Shown: positions 1-11,259 of the stretch, piece by piece
Numbering within the stretch: the stretch's first letter is position 1
Layout: the number at the start of each line of letters is the position of its first letter
From: Thermomucor indicae-seudaticae
Taxonomy: Eukaryota; Mucoromycota; Mucoromycetes; Mucorales; Lichtheimiaceae
Assembly: GCA_000787465.1 (NCBI GenBank)
Contig: JSYX01000053.1
Coordinates: forward strand, 31,284-95,283
Reading direction: 5' to 3'
Length of the DNA: 64,000 nucleotides
Translations under genes and position numbers: made by a program
The notes under the pieces: model-generated
The model's input: the letters and a program-made list of their open reading frames with translations, nothing else
What the model was told of the DNA's origin: nothing
Database searches by the model: none

Positions 1-1541
1 GTCCTTCCAGCACAGTCTATGAAAAGGATCTGGATCACCACTTAAAGTCAAGGTGCAACGCGCGGCCTCGGGAACCCGAAGTCTATTATTCTTTGAATGT
101 GAACTGTACGCTGCCTCTATCTGAAGAAGAGCTAGAGTTTCAAAAGAAGATTCACTTGCACAAGCAGTTACATGCACAGCCTTGGATGATGCGTGTTCAG
201 TTGAGTGAGCTATCAAGGCAAGAATTGGGCGATCTGATAAACAAAGTCCGGGCGACTTTTGAGAGGAATGTACCGCCTATCCAGCAGGAAGTGTTGACCC
301 ACGAGGCAGTCGAAAGAAAGAAGTAAAGGCACCTTCTGTGTTGCAGAAAGCAAACATAGATCTGATTGATTTTCTTTGTCTCATCAGGAGTCTTGTGAAG
401 CAGACCAAGCACCTGGACCAACAGGTATCACTCTCCCAGAAAGTGGGTTTTCAACATGTATACTGATTTATGAGGAAAACATCAAGTCGTCTTTGCTCGG
501 GCATATGGCCAAAGCTGGTATGTTGAATGATAAGACGGCGTGCTTTGTCGAATTCGGAGCAGGCAAAGGTATTTGAGCAACGTCTTGGGGCAAGAAAGAA
601 AGGCGGGGGTGCTGATGATCATCGGGCGAACGTGTTAGGAGAATTGTCTGAATATCTCAAGGTGGCACTGGCGGAAACGGACGGCGAAGCGACCTATGTT
701 CTCGTGGATCGAAAGACAGTGAGAAATAAGGTTTGTTTGCGCGTTATTAACATCGCTCCAAGTTGATTAATATGATCAGGCCGACAATGTCTTAAGGGGC
801 ACTACGAAAAAACGCTCCACTGTTCAGCGCGTGACGATCGATATCAAAGACTTGGACTTGTCCAAGGTTCAAGCGCTATCCGATGCAGACGGAAAGAGGA
901 AAAAGGTAGTGGCGTTGTCCAAACATCTTTGCGGCAGCGCCACGGATATTACCTTGAAATGCTTAATAAACTACGTCGAGAAAGAAAAGGCGATGGGTAA
1001 CAGGTATGCCGTATCAATGATCTATTTAAACCTTTTCGGGTAACCAAAACTGGGGAATTACAGTGAGCCCATCTCGGGAATCATCATTGCACTCTGCTGT
1101 CACCAACTTTGCCGATACGAGATGTATCCAAACACCGCGTACCTTGATCAAAGTGGGTTTGATAGAACAGACTTTAGTCGGTTATGCAAAATGAGCAGCT
1201 GGGCTATCTGTGGTCGTAGGTCTGAGGAAAGCGATGGTGGAGAAGAAGACAAACCAAGTCATGCGGAGGTTGCGGAAGAAGAGGGGGATGCTGATCGAAC
1301 CTCGTAAGTGGCTCTGTAGAATTCATAAAGCAAACAATGTTTTTCACTGACTTGGAGATCAAGTGCGCATTATTCTGGATACGATCATAAAGAAAGAGAA
1401 AAGATCGGATATTACTGCAAACGCGTGCTTGATATGGGACGAGTCCGGTACCTGAAAGAGCATGGCTTCAAGGCAAAATTAGTGTACTATGTAGATCCCG
1501 CGACCAGTCTAGAAAATTGTGCAATAATTGCTGTTCCATAA
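1..1541 (+). CDS. TRM13: tRNA 2'-O-methyltransferase Trm13, 5' end cut by window edge
   Basis: Trm13 2'-O-methylates the ribose at position 4 in the acceptor stem of certain tRNAs. The first bases already encode the tail of a CHHC-type zinc finger (pattern DLDHHLKSRC), which in this family precedes the methyltransferase domain. The SAM-binding motif FVEFGAGKG lies near 550-575 and the family signature SKHLCGSATDITLKC near 920-965. The gene is split by short introns: about 323-389, one starting right after GAGKG (about 573) and ending before GELSEYL (about 639), about 730-782, one after GNR (about 1000), and one near 1304. The last exon ends in VLYVDPATSLENCAIIAVP and a stop at 1539-1541. The true start is upstream of the window. 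Its 3' end converges on EBP2. Identification is confident; exact intron borders are less so. Confidence 0.9.
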
Positions 1542-1634
1542 ATGCATTTTGAAAGTACACATTTCACAAAGTATGTTTGCTAGTTCGAAACGATGTTCGT
1601 GGTTTCCATAGTTTCTGCACATTGCAAGAGGATG

Positions 1635-2839
1635 TTACTTTTTGCCGAAAGGTACTTTTGGTTTGCTCTTGACCTTGTAGTAGTTTCCGAGCTCAGCAGA
1701 AGACTCTGCCGTATTTGATTTCTTGCCTCGTTTCCGTCCACCCATGCCGTACTTTGCATTCTTCATTTGCCTCTTCTTGCTTGGTCCAGGCTTTTTCTTG
1801 TGCTCTGTCTTTTGCTTCTTTCGACTGCTGTCTGCGTTTTCTAGAGCAATATCGAAATCGTCCTCCACTGTAAGATCCTCACCGGTGCTTTTCCGCTCTA
1901 AAAGGGGTAGGTTAGCTCGTTATCAAGATGAGCTTATATCAAACACTTGCTTTTCTTGAGCAGTTTAATCTTTTCCAATGTTTCTGCCTTTTGCTTTTGT
2001 CGTTCAAGTTGTTTCTCGACCTGAATCTTTTTGCCCAATTTCTTGAGTTGTCGCTGACGCTTGGCGTCTTCGGCTGCTTTAATTCGAGCTTCTTCGTTGG
2101 CTAACCGTTGTCGGATCTAAAGCAAGAATGGGATTTTTCAGCATATATCGCACACACGAACTTTGATCGCTTTATAGTTTTACCTTGGCCATGTGTTCAT
2201 CACTCTTGACCATCTCTGCAAAATAGTCGTCTGGACGAGAAAACGGGACACCTGCTTCAAGGACCTTTGTGCGGCCAATCGTGGCTCCTTCCAGCGCCTG
2301 CTGGTAGAACGCCAGCTCACGAGCCATGTCGTCTTGGATATCTGGAATCTCGATAGGCTTGGAGGATGTGACGGACATGGTTTCGATCCATGGCAGCTTT
2401 TTGAGTTTGATTTTATCGGTGAGTCGTATCAAAGCTTCCTGTTGTTGTGACAAAGCAAAGTTAAGGAAAGGAGAACTGATGGGGGGAGGGGAAAGATCGC
2501 CCTTACGGTATTGTTAATGGCAGGCCGTTTAGACTTTTTGTTTGATCGAGCAGTGGTTTCTGATGATGATTCTTCGTCGTGTTCCTCGTCGTCATTTTCC
2601 TGTTCATTTCGTTCCTCTTCATTTTCGTCATTGTCCTGTTCATTTTCTGACGATGCGTCGCTGTCCTCTTCAGCAGTCGTGGTAGCGAGGGGCACTGCTT
2701 CCGGGACCGATTCGGTGTCGCTAATCGCTTGCTGCTCCTGATCTACGCTTTCGGGAACCTCCTCTGCTGCTGCTGCTGCTTTCTGTGCCCGTTTGGCTTG
2801 TCGTTTCAGTTTGCTTTTCGAGACTTTCTTGGCTACCAT
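1635..2839 (-). CDS. EBP2: rRNA-processing protein EBP2
   Basis: EBP2 is a nucleolar factor needed for 27S pre-rRNA processing and 60S subunit assembly. The roughly 340-residue product has a Lys/Ala-rich start, then a long acidic stretch (about residues 40-95), then the conserved core (KLKKLPWIETMSV, DDMARELAFYQQALEGA, SRPDDYFAEMVKSDEHMAKV). A Lys/Arg/Gln-rich helical part follows, and the C-terminus carries GPSKKRQMKNAKYGMGGRKR, typical of the family. There are four exons. The third intron (1898-1950) starts with GC rather than GT; only that choice keeps the frame into the last exon. The 3' end faces TRM13 about 90 bp away. Confidence 0.93.
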
Positions 2840-2923
2840 TACACTAACTTGTATTTTTTTTTCCTGCGCGAGACCTTTTTAAGGGCTTTTTTTGCCCAAC
2901 ATGAAAAAACGTGACTATCTTTA

Positions 2924-5900
2924 TTATTGAGCTTTTTGGGTTCGATTATAAGCACTGCTCAATGTAGAAGCGCGAGCAAGCATTCGATCTTGCTGATACG
3001 ATGAAAGCGATGTGAAACTTGAAGTCGACATGACAGATAAACGCTTCTTGTCGCCACGGGTAGTGGAAGTAACACGAGCACGGGTCCTTACGGGCCTCGA
3101 GACGGTGGACCGGACGCTGTTTTGCGTAGCTGTAGAGAGTCTCCTGTTGACGACTCGTGAAGCAGCCGACGGTTGTTCAGTTCTAACACTTGGACCACTT
3201 TTTAGTTTGCTAGCTTACTTGCTGGATTTTAGTTAGTTTACCTGGTTGTGGGTGGTTGGTCATCAGCTGAAAGGAAACCGAATTCGCGGTGACGGATACG
3301 ATCCATGAGCACAGCCAGACTGTCGCTTACGGACAAGAGCGAAGTATTATCCTGGCCAACCAGCCTCTCCACCTGTGGATCGATGAGCGTGCTGGCCAGT
3401 CGCCGTATGTTTTGGCCGATTTCCTCCTGTTCCCGCTGCAGCTCTTCAATGGCTTCCTGCAAATTATCATGAACGTTCTGAAGCTGTTCCAGCTCGCGCA
3501 CGATCCACTGGTGTCGATCATTGTCCTCTACCCGCGTTTCTTTGGGTGGTTCCTTTTTGGAAGGTTTGGCGGCCGCAATGAGCTGGGCATCCACACCCTC
3601 CGACACCTCGGCCACGACTTCCCACACCTTGATAATTTCTTCCTTTCTGTGCTTCACGATCGTCTCGAGTTCGGTCTTGAGAACGAAGACTTGGTGCGCC
3701 ACCTCGGCCGCGTCGTCGTACAGCGCTTGCATTTGTGCCCGGGCGTCGTCAAGCTCGGTCTGTGCGCGCGTGAGCATCCCTTGGACTTCCAGAAGCGCTT
3801 GGCGCGAACGGCTGATGCGGTTCTTTGCGAGCACTTTGAGACAGTAAAGACTTGCATCCAGTCGTGCGACCACACACTGCACCGTGAGCTTGTTTTTGCA
3901 GCGATCAAGCCATTGCGGGACCGACGGAGACACGGACACGTCGTTGTCCGAGTAGCAGCTGGTGCTGCTCGTGTTGTCATCTTCAGCAGCCGAGTCAAAG
4001 ATTTCTACAACAAGCTCTGGATCTTCCTTCCAGTCTTTCTCGATCCGTACAATCGGGAACCCGTCCGTCTCCAGCCGTTCAACTAGTCCTTGCAAAAGCA
4101 CAGGTGGTCTCACCTTGAGTAGCTTGGCCCGGGTGTCCTCGAGCAAGCCTTCCGCGTGTCGAAGCTCCTTGATCAGCTGCGCGCGCTCGGATTCCAATAC
4201 CGCTTGTGTGTCAAATAGGCTGCGCGTGTTGAGTAATACTTTATTCAGTTCATCGCGCACGACGTCCTCTGTACGCGTTCCATTGATGGGCAGTTGTTGT
4301 TGTAACTCGTTCTCAAGCCGGAGACAAGCTTCGTACATTTTGCGCTTCTCGGTCGTGAGGGCGGCGAGTTGTTTACTGGTTTCTTCGAGATCCTTTTGGA
4401 TTTCATAGAGATTCGATTGCTGTATCTCAAACGTAAGCTCCAACTCGTTTAATGTAACTTGTTTCGTGTCTTTTGAGTATAGACGTGCAGCCGTCATTTG
4501 TTTCTCCCAATAAGTAGGCATCTGAATATACTCGGTTAAAGGCACGGCTGCTGCTGGTGAGGATGGTTTGACTTTATGATCCATGTCCATGGCTTGATTG
4601 AGCATGTTTTCAACGACTGTCCATTTTGTCTTGATGTTTTCTCGAATCTGAGCAAACTGTTGACCGGCCGCAGCGATTTCAAGTGTTCTGTGGACCAAGT
4701 CTCCAATGTCGTTGCACAGACGCTGGATATCCTGGCCCGAGTACATGACCGGATCCACTGCGCCAAGGATCAAAAGAGCTTGGTAGAGGTTGCAAAGCGC
4801 ATCCGAGAGTTCATTATCCTCAGTGGAACACTGAACTGTTGTTGTTGTTGTTGTCCACTTGTCCAAGCGTCGGATCGCAGCCTTTCGGACAGCCTCGACC
4901 TGTCCTATGAGTTCATCCTGGTCCAGTTCCAACTGTCCAAAACGATTCTCGATCCGTTCAAAGACGTCAAACAATTTTTCGACCTTGTCGCATTGGAGTT
5001 CGGACAAGTCCCAGTCTGCCTGATGGATTTGTTCGACTTGTTCGAGCTCTTGGCGATAATGCGACATCACGCGGTCGGTCCTTTGCTCGGTGCCGTTGAA
5101 CATCTCATGGGCTTCGCGCAGCTCAAACTGGAGCTGTGCGATTGTATTGGCCACCGGCTCTTGCTCAGCGACTGATTTCGGCCCTTTCAAGATACTCTCA
5201 GTGATCGAAGCCAGTGCCGATTCAATGCTGTCTGTGAACGTGGTTTGATAGCTGAGAAAGGACTTTAGAACCTTTTCGAAATCGGCGTCAATGTCGTCGA
5301 GCGCTTCGCTGCTTTGCTGCGATGCGTCTTCTTCTTCTTCGTCTGCCGTCTGCCGTGGTATGTTGCTACGAAGCTTGCCGCGCGGCCTTGGCTCCTGGAT
5401 AGACTGCAGTGTGGATCTCGACACGGAGCGTGAAAGTGTATGTGATCGGCAATCACTGGCTGTCTCTAACGGCCTGACGCTTCCGCCTGTTGTTGTGTAC
5501 GACTTGGTTTTCTGCGACTGCTTACGCTCGTTTTCTAAAGCTACAAGTCCAGTTAGCGTAACACTCTTGGGCTCTGAGTCGATATAGAAATGGTACCTAG
5601 TAATCGTTTTCTGATTTCCTCTGATCTTGCCACATCCATAGGCGTCAGCCCTTTCTTGTTTTTAAGGCTCAAGTCTGCGTTACCCTCCAGAATCAGGACC
5701 TCCAGGACTTCAGGGACTCCACCGAATTCTGCTGCAAAGTGGAGCGGTGTGTTTCCTGTCGGGTCTGCAATGTTGACTAGAGCACCTAGCCGGATGAGCA
5801 ACGAGGCGCACATGGCCAAGTGTTGGGGTATTGTGGGCGCAGCGAGGATTTGCTTCAGGGTGGGGTCGTTCATGTCCAGGACGGATGGACTGCTGCTCTG

Positions 5901-7501
5901 GATCGAGGACCGCTTATCGTCAGTCGGGTCTGCGACGCGATCGGGATTGGTTGTTGTTGTCGCTGCTGGTGGTGTTACCTTTTTGCTGCTGGAGGCAGCC
6001 GCCTCGGCAGGATTTCGATTACTTTTCTGAATTCCCCAGGATTTACCGTCCTTGTCCGCACCAAAGCGCGCAAGATGATGCAAAGCTGTTCGGCCATAGT
6101 ACGTTTGCGCATTGATATCCGCTCCTGCTTGGTAAAGCAACCCAATCGTGTCAAGCGACGGCAAGGGTTTGGTGCGCATGGCATGATGTAATGCGGTCAT
6201 GCCAGTTTTGGGTTCGTGGTAGTTGACCAGTAACGGGCCTGACACGGGCCGTTGATCTGGGTGCAGCGGCGGCGTCCATAAGAGGAGCGTCTGGAGCGTG
6301 CTGTGATCGTGTGTCTTGATGGATTGTAGAAAGGCAGACTGGATCAGTTCTACGACAGGCGCTGCCTTGGGGTCGAGAAGGTCAATGTCTTTGAGGGTGT
6401 CGAATTGGACGTGCGATAGCGACGATGGGTATTCGGGCAAAGAAGTGATTAGCGTTGATAATTTTGTGTAACTTGGAGGGTATTTGGCAAGTGGCATCAT
6501 GTCATGGAGATGCTATGGCAACAAATGAAGTAAGCAAGACTTGTGGCAAATGGCGGGCGCGCGCGCCGGTGTTGAAAAGGACTTACTGCTGATTCTGCTC
6601 GTTTGCACCTTAACGCCTCTTCATATAATTGTACAATTTCTGGATTCCGTCCGGCATACTGGATAGCTGACCATCCGTGATTGTCGACAAGGTCAGGGGA
6701 CGCATGGTAACTCAGGAGAAGTTTCACGATGGGCAGATTTCCGTCCCGGGCTATTTACTCGGAAATCCTGTCATTTAGTAGACTCGTTTCCCCCCTTCTC
6801 CATCAGGAATCGCACGTCAACGGGCTTACCAGCATACATTAAAGCTGTGGCATTCTTACTGTCGGTGCCGTCCACATTGACGCGTCCGTCATCCAGCAGT
6901 AGTCGAATGATTTCAGCTTTGCTGAGATAACTGGCCAGGCACAAGGGGGTGATACCTTTGATCTCGTACTGCGGCGAGTCCACCGTGGAAACAGAGAGAT
7001 TAGGATGACGCAGCAAAATATTCTTCATAATGTCAAAATGATGATCATGCGTGCGAGAGATCAGTGGCAGGTTGGTGGGATTGATATCCGTAACGTCAAG
7101 ATCAAGCCCGTAAATGGCACAGATGAGCGCCGTTCTAAAATGGCGAGGTTACACATACAATCAGAGGGGTGGTGAAAAGAGATAACAACAAGCCAAGGCA
7201 GAAAGAAAAGATACCTTCCACGGCCATCCTTCAAATTAATGTCTGCGCCAGCACTTAGCAAAAGCCTTGTCATATCCGCGTATCCTCCCAGAACGGCAAT
7301 ATTGAGGGCTCGACTGTAGTATTCCTGACTGCCCTGTAACCGTTCCCGTACTTCTGGACGAGTGGCTGCGTCTGACGGAAGCACGGGTGAATATGTGTCT
7401 TTCGCATTCCACAATATCGGGCTATTGACATCGATGCCGGTCTGTATAAAGTGCCGAGCTTTTTCAATATTATTTTGGGCAACGGCCAGCAAAAACTCCA
7501 T
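2924..7501 (-). CDS. ankyrin-repeat / coiled-coil protein, six exons, 1,409 aa
   Basis: Splice sites join what look like several separate reading frames into one gene: exons 7215-7501, 6830-7134, 6587-6750, 5597-6512, 3242-5540 and 2924-3182. Every junction keeps phase and the total is 4,230 nt. Residues 1 to about 555 hold degenerate ankyrin repeats (TALMYAARDGNLPIVKLLLS, TPLHFAAEFGGVPEVLEVLI). Residues about 620-1320 are a long charged coiled coil. The last 86 residues are a Ser/Arg/Thr-rich basic tail. An S-N-I-P sequence (residues 616-619, flanked by Arg/Lys) fits the SxIP motif used by EB1-binding microtubule plus-end proteins. I do not recognise a named orthologue. A scaffolding or cytoskeletal role is inference only. 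The start is the ATG at 7501, reading MEFLLAVAQNNIEKAR, which opens directly into an ankyrin helix. Confidence 0.8.
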
Positions 7502-7742
7502 CGAGCAAATAACAAGAAAAGGAAGGAGAAAGAAGGGAAAGGCTGCCTGATATACAAAAGGGGGATCTTTTTTTTGTATGCCCCAGTATGACAAACAACC
7601 ACCGACCTTGTCATGGCCCCGGGGGGAACACCCTCTCTTTTCTTTATTTTTTCTTTTTCCTTTTTCACGGCACCCAGTTCCGCGAATTCTACCGTTAGTA
7701 ATCATGACTTTGCGGTAATCTTGTCATTGACACGACACGCGA

Positions 7743-8295
7743 CTACTTTGGAGGTGGTTCCTTGTCATTCAAATAAACCTGCGTCGTCCATAGAACAGCA
7801 CAACCCGTCAAATGCTGTTGGGTGAAGAATCCAGGCTCGCAAAGAATAGAACAGATCGATTCCTGTGGGGGAACGAAAGGATGAACTCTTTTATCTTCAA
7901 GGTTATCACTGTGAGCACGAACCTTGACCATGTATTCCTGGTCATACATTGCCACGTAAGAAAGCAACGCGTCTCTTTTTTCACCAGCGGTGGCGTCACA
8001 TATCGCATACATGCCATCGAGGACTTGTCTTACTAAAGTAGCGGTCATTATTAGCGTTTTTTTTGCTGGCAAGGTGCTTACGACAGCATACGTTCGACAA
8101 TGACAGTCTTCAGCTCATTGCTCGTTTTACTCGGATCGCTTTTGTCAATGGAGGCTATAATGCTGCTTCCCCTCTGATTGATTTTGGACCACGATTCTAC
8201 ACTGAATTGTCATTAGTTGAAATGCCATGGAGCGATTAGAGAGGTCCTTACCATGCTTCGATCGTGTCTAACTTTATTAAAGAACGTTTATCCAT
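7743..8295 (-). CDS. hypothetical small helical protein, three exons
   Basis: I do not recognise this protein. Exon 1 reads MDKRSLIKLDTIEA and is spliced at a GTAAGG donor to VESWSKINQRGSSIIASIDK, then at a second intron near 8035-8085 to VLDGMYAICDATAGEKRDAL, ending in YLNDKEPPPK. The product is about 165 residues, mostly predicted helix with few aromatic residues, and has no signal peptide or membrane segment. The acceptor of intron 2 is uncertain. The gene is divergent from PIG-A/GPI3, with about 180 bp between start codons, so the two probably share a promoter region. The spliced frame supports a real gene. Confidence 0.6.
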
Positions 8296-8478
8296 GTGTC
8301 TGACTTTACGGATATTGCAGCATGACCAAACCACAGCAGAGTATCTCCGAAAAGACAGGCATTTTTGATCCAGAAAGCTTAAAGCATTCATTGGCATGAT
8401 TCGCTGGCCATGCTGTACAATATTTGGTAGTATAGTAGAATCGCGCACAGTTACATTCGAATAACAGGAAGCTGTAGC

Positions 8479-10292
8479 ATGGTGTCCGACTTTTTCTACC
8501 CCAACATGGGAGGTGTCGAGAGCCATTTGTACAATCTGTCTCAGCAGTTGATTCAACGTGGACACAAGGTAATCGATCTTCACTCACGCACACACTCTCT
8601 CTCTATATATATATTTGTCTGATTGCGGGAGACTTACAAGTAAAGGTAGTGATTGTGACGCACGCGTACGGCAATCGTACCGGGGTCAGGTACCTCACCA
8701 ACGGCCTGAAAGTCTACTATGTGCCTACGTTGGTCATCTACTACGAAGCGACGTTGCCGACGATTTATGGCTTTTTCCCACTTTTCCGCTACATTTTGAT
8801 CCGGGAAGAAATCGATATCATCCATGGGCACGGCGCATTTTCTTCGCTTTGTCACGAGGCCATCCTGCATGGAAAGACGATGGGTTATAAAGCATGCTTC
8901 ACGGATCATTCCCTGTTTGGATTTGCAGACGCTAGCTCGATCCTGACAAACAAACTACTCAAATTTACCCTGAGCGATATAGACCATGTCATTTGTGTAT
9001 CCCATACAAGGTAAGTAAGCAAAGAAAAGAAACATGGCAAACGTGATCGTCTAAACTGTCCAATGCTACATTAGTAAAGAGAATACAGTCTTACGCGCAG
9101 CATTGTCTCCGAGAAACGTTTCAGTCATACCGAATGCCGTGGTGGCATCCCAGTTTAAGCCAGACCCATCAGCAGCTGATCCAAATTGGAGTGAGTTTGT
9201 CTTTTGAAAGAAGCCTTTGCGGCTTAGTAGTAACCAAAGGAGGGGCTCTAGTCACTATTGTGGTTATCAGTCGTTTGGTTTATAGAAAAGGAATGGATTT
9301 ATTGGTTGCCATTATACCCCGAATATGTTCCATGTATCGCAATGTGCGATTCATCATAGGCAAGTCTTTGGGATCCACGGCTGGCAGCTAGTCGAAAGGT
9401 TACTGATCGAACGAAACGAACAGGTGGCGACGGGTCAAAAAGGATTGATTTGGAACAGATGCGGGAGAAGCATCTACTCCATGACCGTGTCGAGCTGTTA
9501 GGGCCTATCAAGCACCATGAAGTCCGGAACGTATTGATCCAAGGCAACATATTTTTAAATACGAGCTTAACAGAGGCCTTTTGTATTGCAATTGTTGAAG
9601 CGGCTTGCGCTGGGTAATAACGCTTGATGCACAGGGGCGCTCTCGGCCGGAAAGCTTGACTACTGACAGGTTAGCTTTGATCTAGTCTTTTTGTGGTGAG
9701 CACAAAAGTGGGAGGTGTACCAGAAGTCTTGCCGAGCCACATGATAAACTATGCCATGCCTGAAGAGGACGGTAGGTGTGCCAAAGAAAGAAAGAAAAGG
9801 TCGAGATGATGAAGGGCTCATATTCAAGAGGTTCAGATCTTGTTATTGCACTTTCCAAAGCAATACACATGATACGATTCGACGAGGTGGACCCTAGTCG
9901 GTTTAATGACGAACTCAAAGACATGTATAGCTGGTCAAATGTGGCCGAACGTACGGAAAAGGTGAAGTTTTCACATGGTGCTGAGCCAAAACCCGTGGGC
10001 TGACTGGTAATAATAGGTGTATGATCTAATATCTCAGACACAAGAAGCGCCATTGATAGAGCGGCTGCGCCGCTATTATGGCTGCGGCTTGTATGCCGGC
10101 AAAATTTTTTGCATGGTGGTCGCATTGGACTATCTGTTTTGGATATTCCTAGAGCTGGTATTTCCCAGGCATAAGATTGAGAGAGCCGAAACGTTTCCTT
10201 ACAAGCAGTATCGTCGATATTTTGATCAAACGTCAAATGTGTCGCTGGATGCACAAGACTGTAGTACAACCACTAGTACTAGTGGCGATTAA
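8479..10292 (+). CDS. GPI3: GPI-anchor biosynthesis GlcNAc transferase catalytic subunit (PIG-A/Gpi3)
   Basis: This is the catalytic subunit of the ER complex that moves GlcNAc from UDP-GlcNAc to phosphatidylinositol, the first step of GPI-anchor synthesis. It starts [20 protein letters not shown], the family N-terminus; the upstream frame is closed by a stop. It continues with [51 protein letters not shown] and the GT4 EX7E motif in [14 protein letters not shown]. Near the C-terminus a hydrophobic segment ([17 protein letters not shown]) fits the known single ER membrane anchor. At least seven introns interrupt it. It ends at 10292, only 55 bp from the convergent gene at 10348-11019. Confidence 0.95.
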
Positions 10293-10347
10293 AGAGAAAG
10301 CGATTACCCGAAAACAAAGGAAACGGTATGAAGGAGAGAGGGGGGTT

Positions 10348-11019
10348 TCATTCTGCTAGATGCGTTTGCTGAAGGAGTCCTTGGATCTGATCGATCACGT
10401 TTTGGTTATTGATGACGGTTGGTTCAGAAACAAGTAGGTCATATTGTTCTTTGGCCTTAACATAAGCATCGATTCCTACGGCCATCCATGCTTGCCAGTC
10501 GTCGCGCTCATAATAAGCTAACTGTTTCGCCCAATCGCAAATGATTTTCCAAGTGTCTGCCAACTGGGCCGTCATTTCTACTTTGCCAAACAGTGTCGCA
10601 AAGAGGCGCTGTTGTGCGGATAACGTATCCCGGATGACGCCGCCATCGGCTTCGCGTGTATTGACAATCACGTCAAGGACCTTCACCAGCTGTATCGGAT
10701 GACCAGGATATCGTTTGCTATATCGCAAGACGTGTACCAAAGCACGGACGAGGGCAGTTTCGTTAAACGCTGGTGCAGACGGCTGTTGAGGCGGGGCAAC
10801 CAAAAGGAGACGACTGATATCTTCAATGACTTGAAGCAACTCCTCGTGATCCTCGCAATGTCTTGGACTCTGTTTGTGCTGGATGCGAGTCAACTCCCGG
10901 GCAATCCATTCTTGTGCGCTAACCATATCGTTCGCGACCTTATCTCGCAGTCGAACGTCAGTGGGCGAAGATGAATTCATGATTGAGGAAATAAGAAACG
11001 CGTTCGCGTTGACCTCCAT
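10348..11019 (-). CDS. conserved-looking hypothetical protein, single exon
   Basis: An uninterrupted 223-residue frame, predicted to be almost all helical. No domain is recognised. Features include a heptad-like N-terminal part (RDKVANDMVSAQEWIARELT), a Pro/Gln linker (VAPPQQPSAPA) and Trp-rich helices (DTWKIICDWAKQLAYYERDD). The start may instead be the Met 13 codons in (MNSSSPTDV). An adaptor or complex subunit would fit the composition, but nothing in the sequence proves a role. It is convergent with GPI3. Confidence 0.6.
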   Translation of the reverse strand: MEVNANAFLISSIMNSSSPTDVRLRDKVANDMVSAQEWIARELTRIQHKQSPRHCEDHEELLQVIEDISRLLLVAPPQQPSAPAFNETALVRALVHVLRYSKRYPGHPIQLVKVLDVIVNTREADGGVIRDTLSAQQRLFATLFGKVEMTAQLADTWKIICDWAKQLAYYERDDWQAWMAVGIDAYVKAKEQYDLLVSEPTVINNQNVIDQIQGLLQQTHLAE

Positions 11020-11259
11020 TGTTTATATAGTTATATATTCAGGATGGAAAAAAGCAAAAGAGAGATAGAGGTGGAGTTTGTTTTATCGCACACTTTTCCT
11101 TTTTGTCGAGCAACTCTGCATGGCTACTGAAATAGGCAGTCTGAGTACTCGTGTAACTTCAAGCCATAAACCTTCCGTCCAATAATCAAACTCGGACCAT
11201 CATTAAAAGAAAGAAAGATGCATGCATATTAAAAGCCACTTCGATTAGCAAAATATATT

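Noticed and set aside
3289..4086. 265-codon plus-strand frame
   Set aside because: Antisense shadow of the coiled-coil exon; composition follows the complementary codons.
7061..7705. Open frame extending upstream of the ankyrin gene start
   Set aside because: The stretch before 7501 is low-complexity promoter-like sequence; the ATG at 7501 starts straight into the ankyrin fold.
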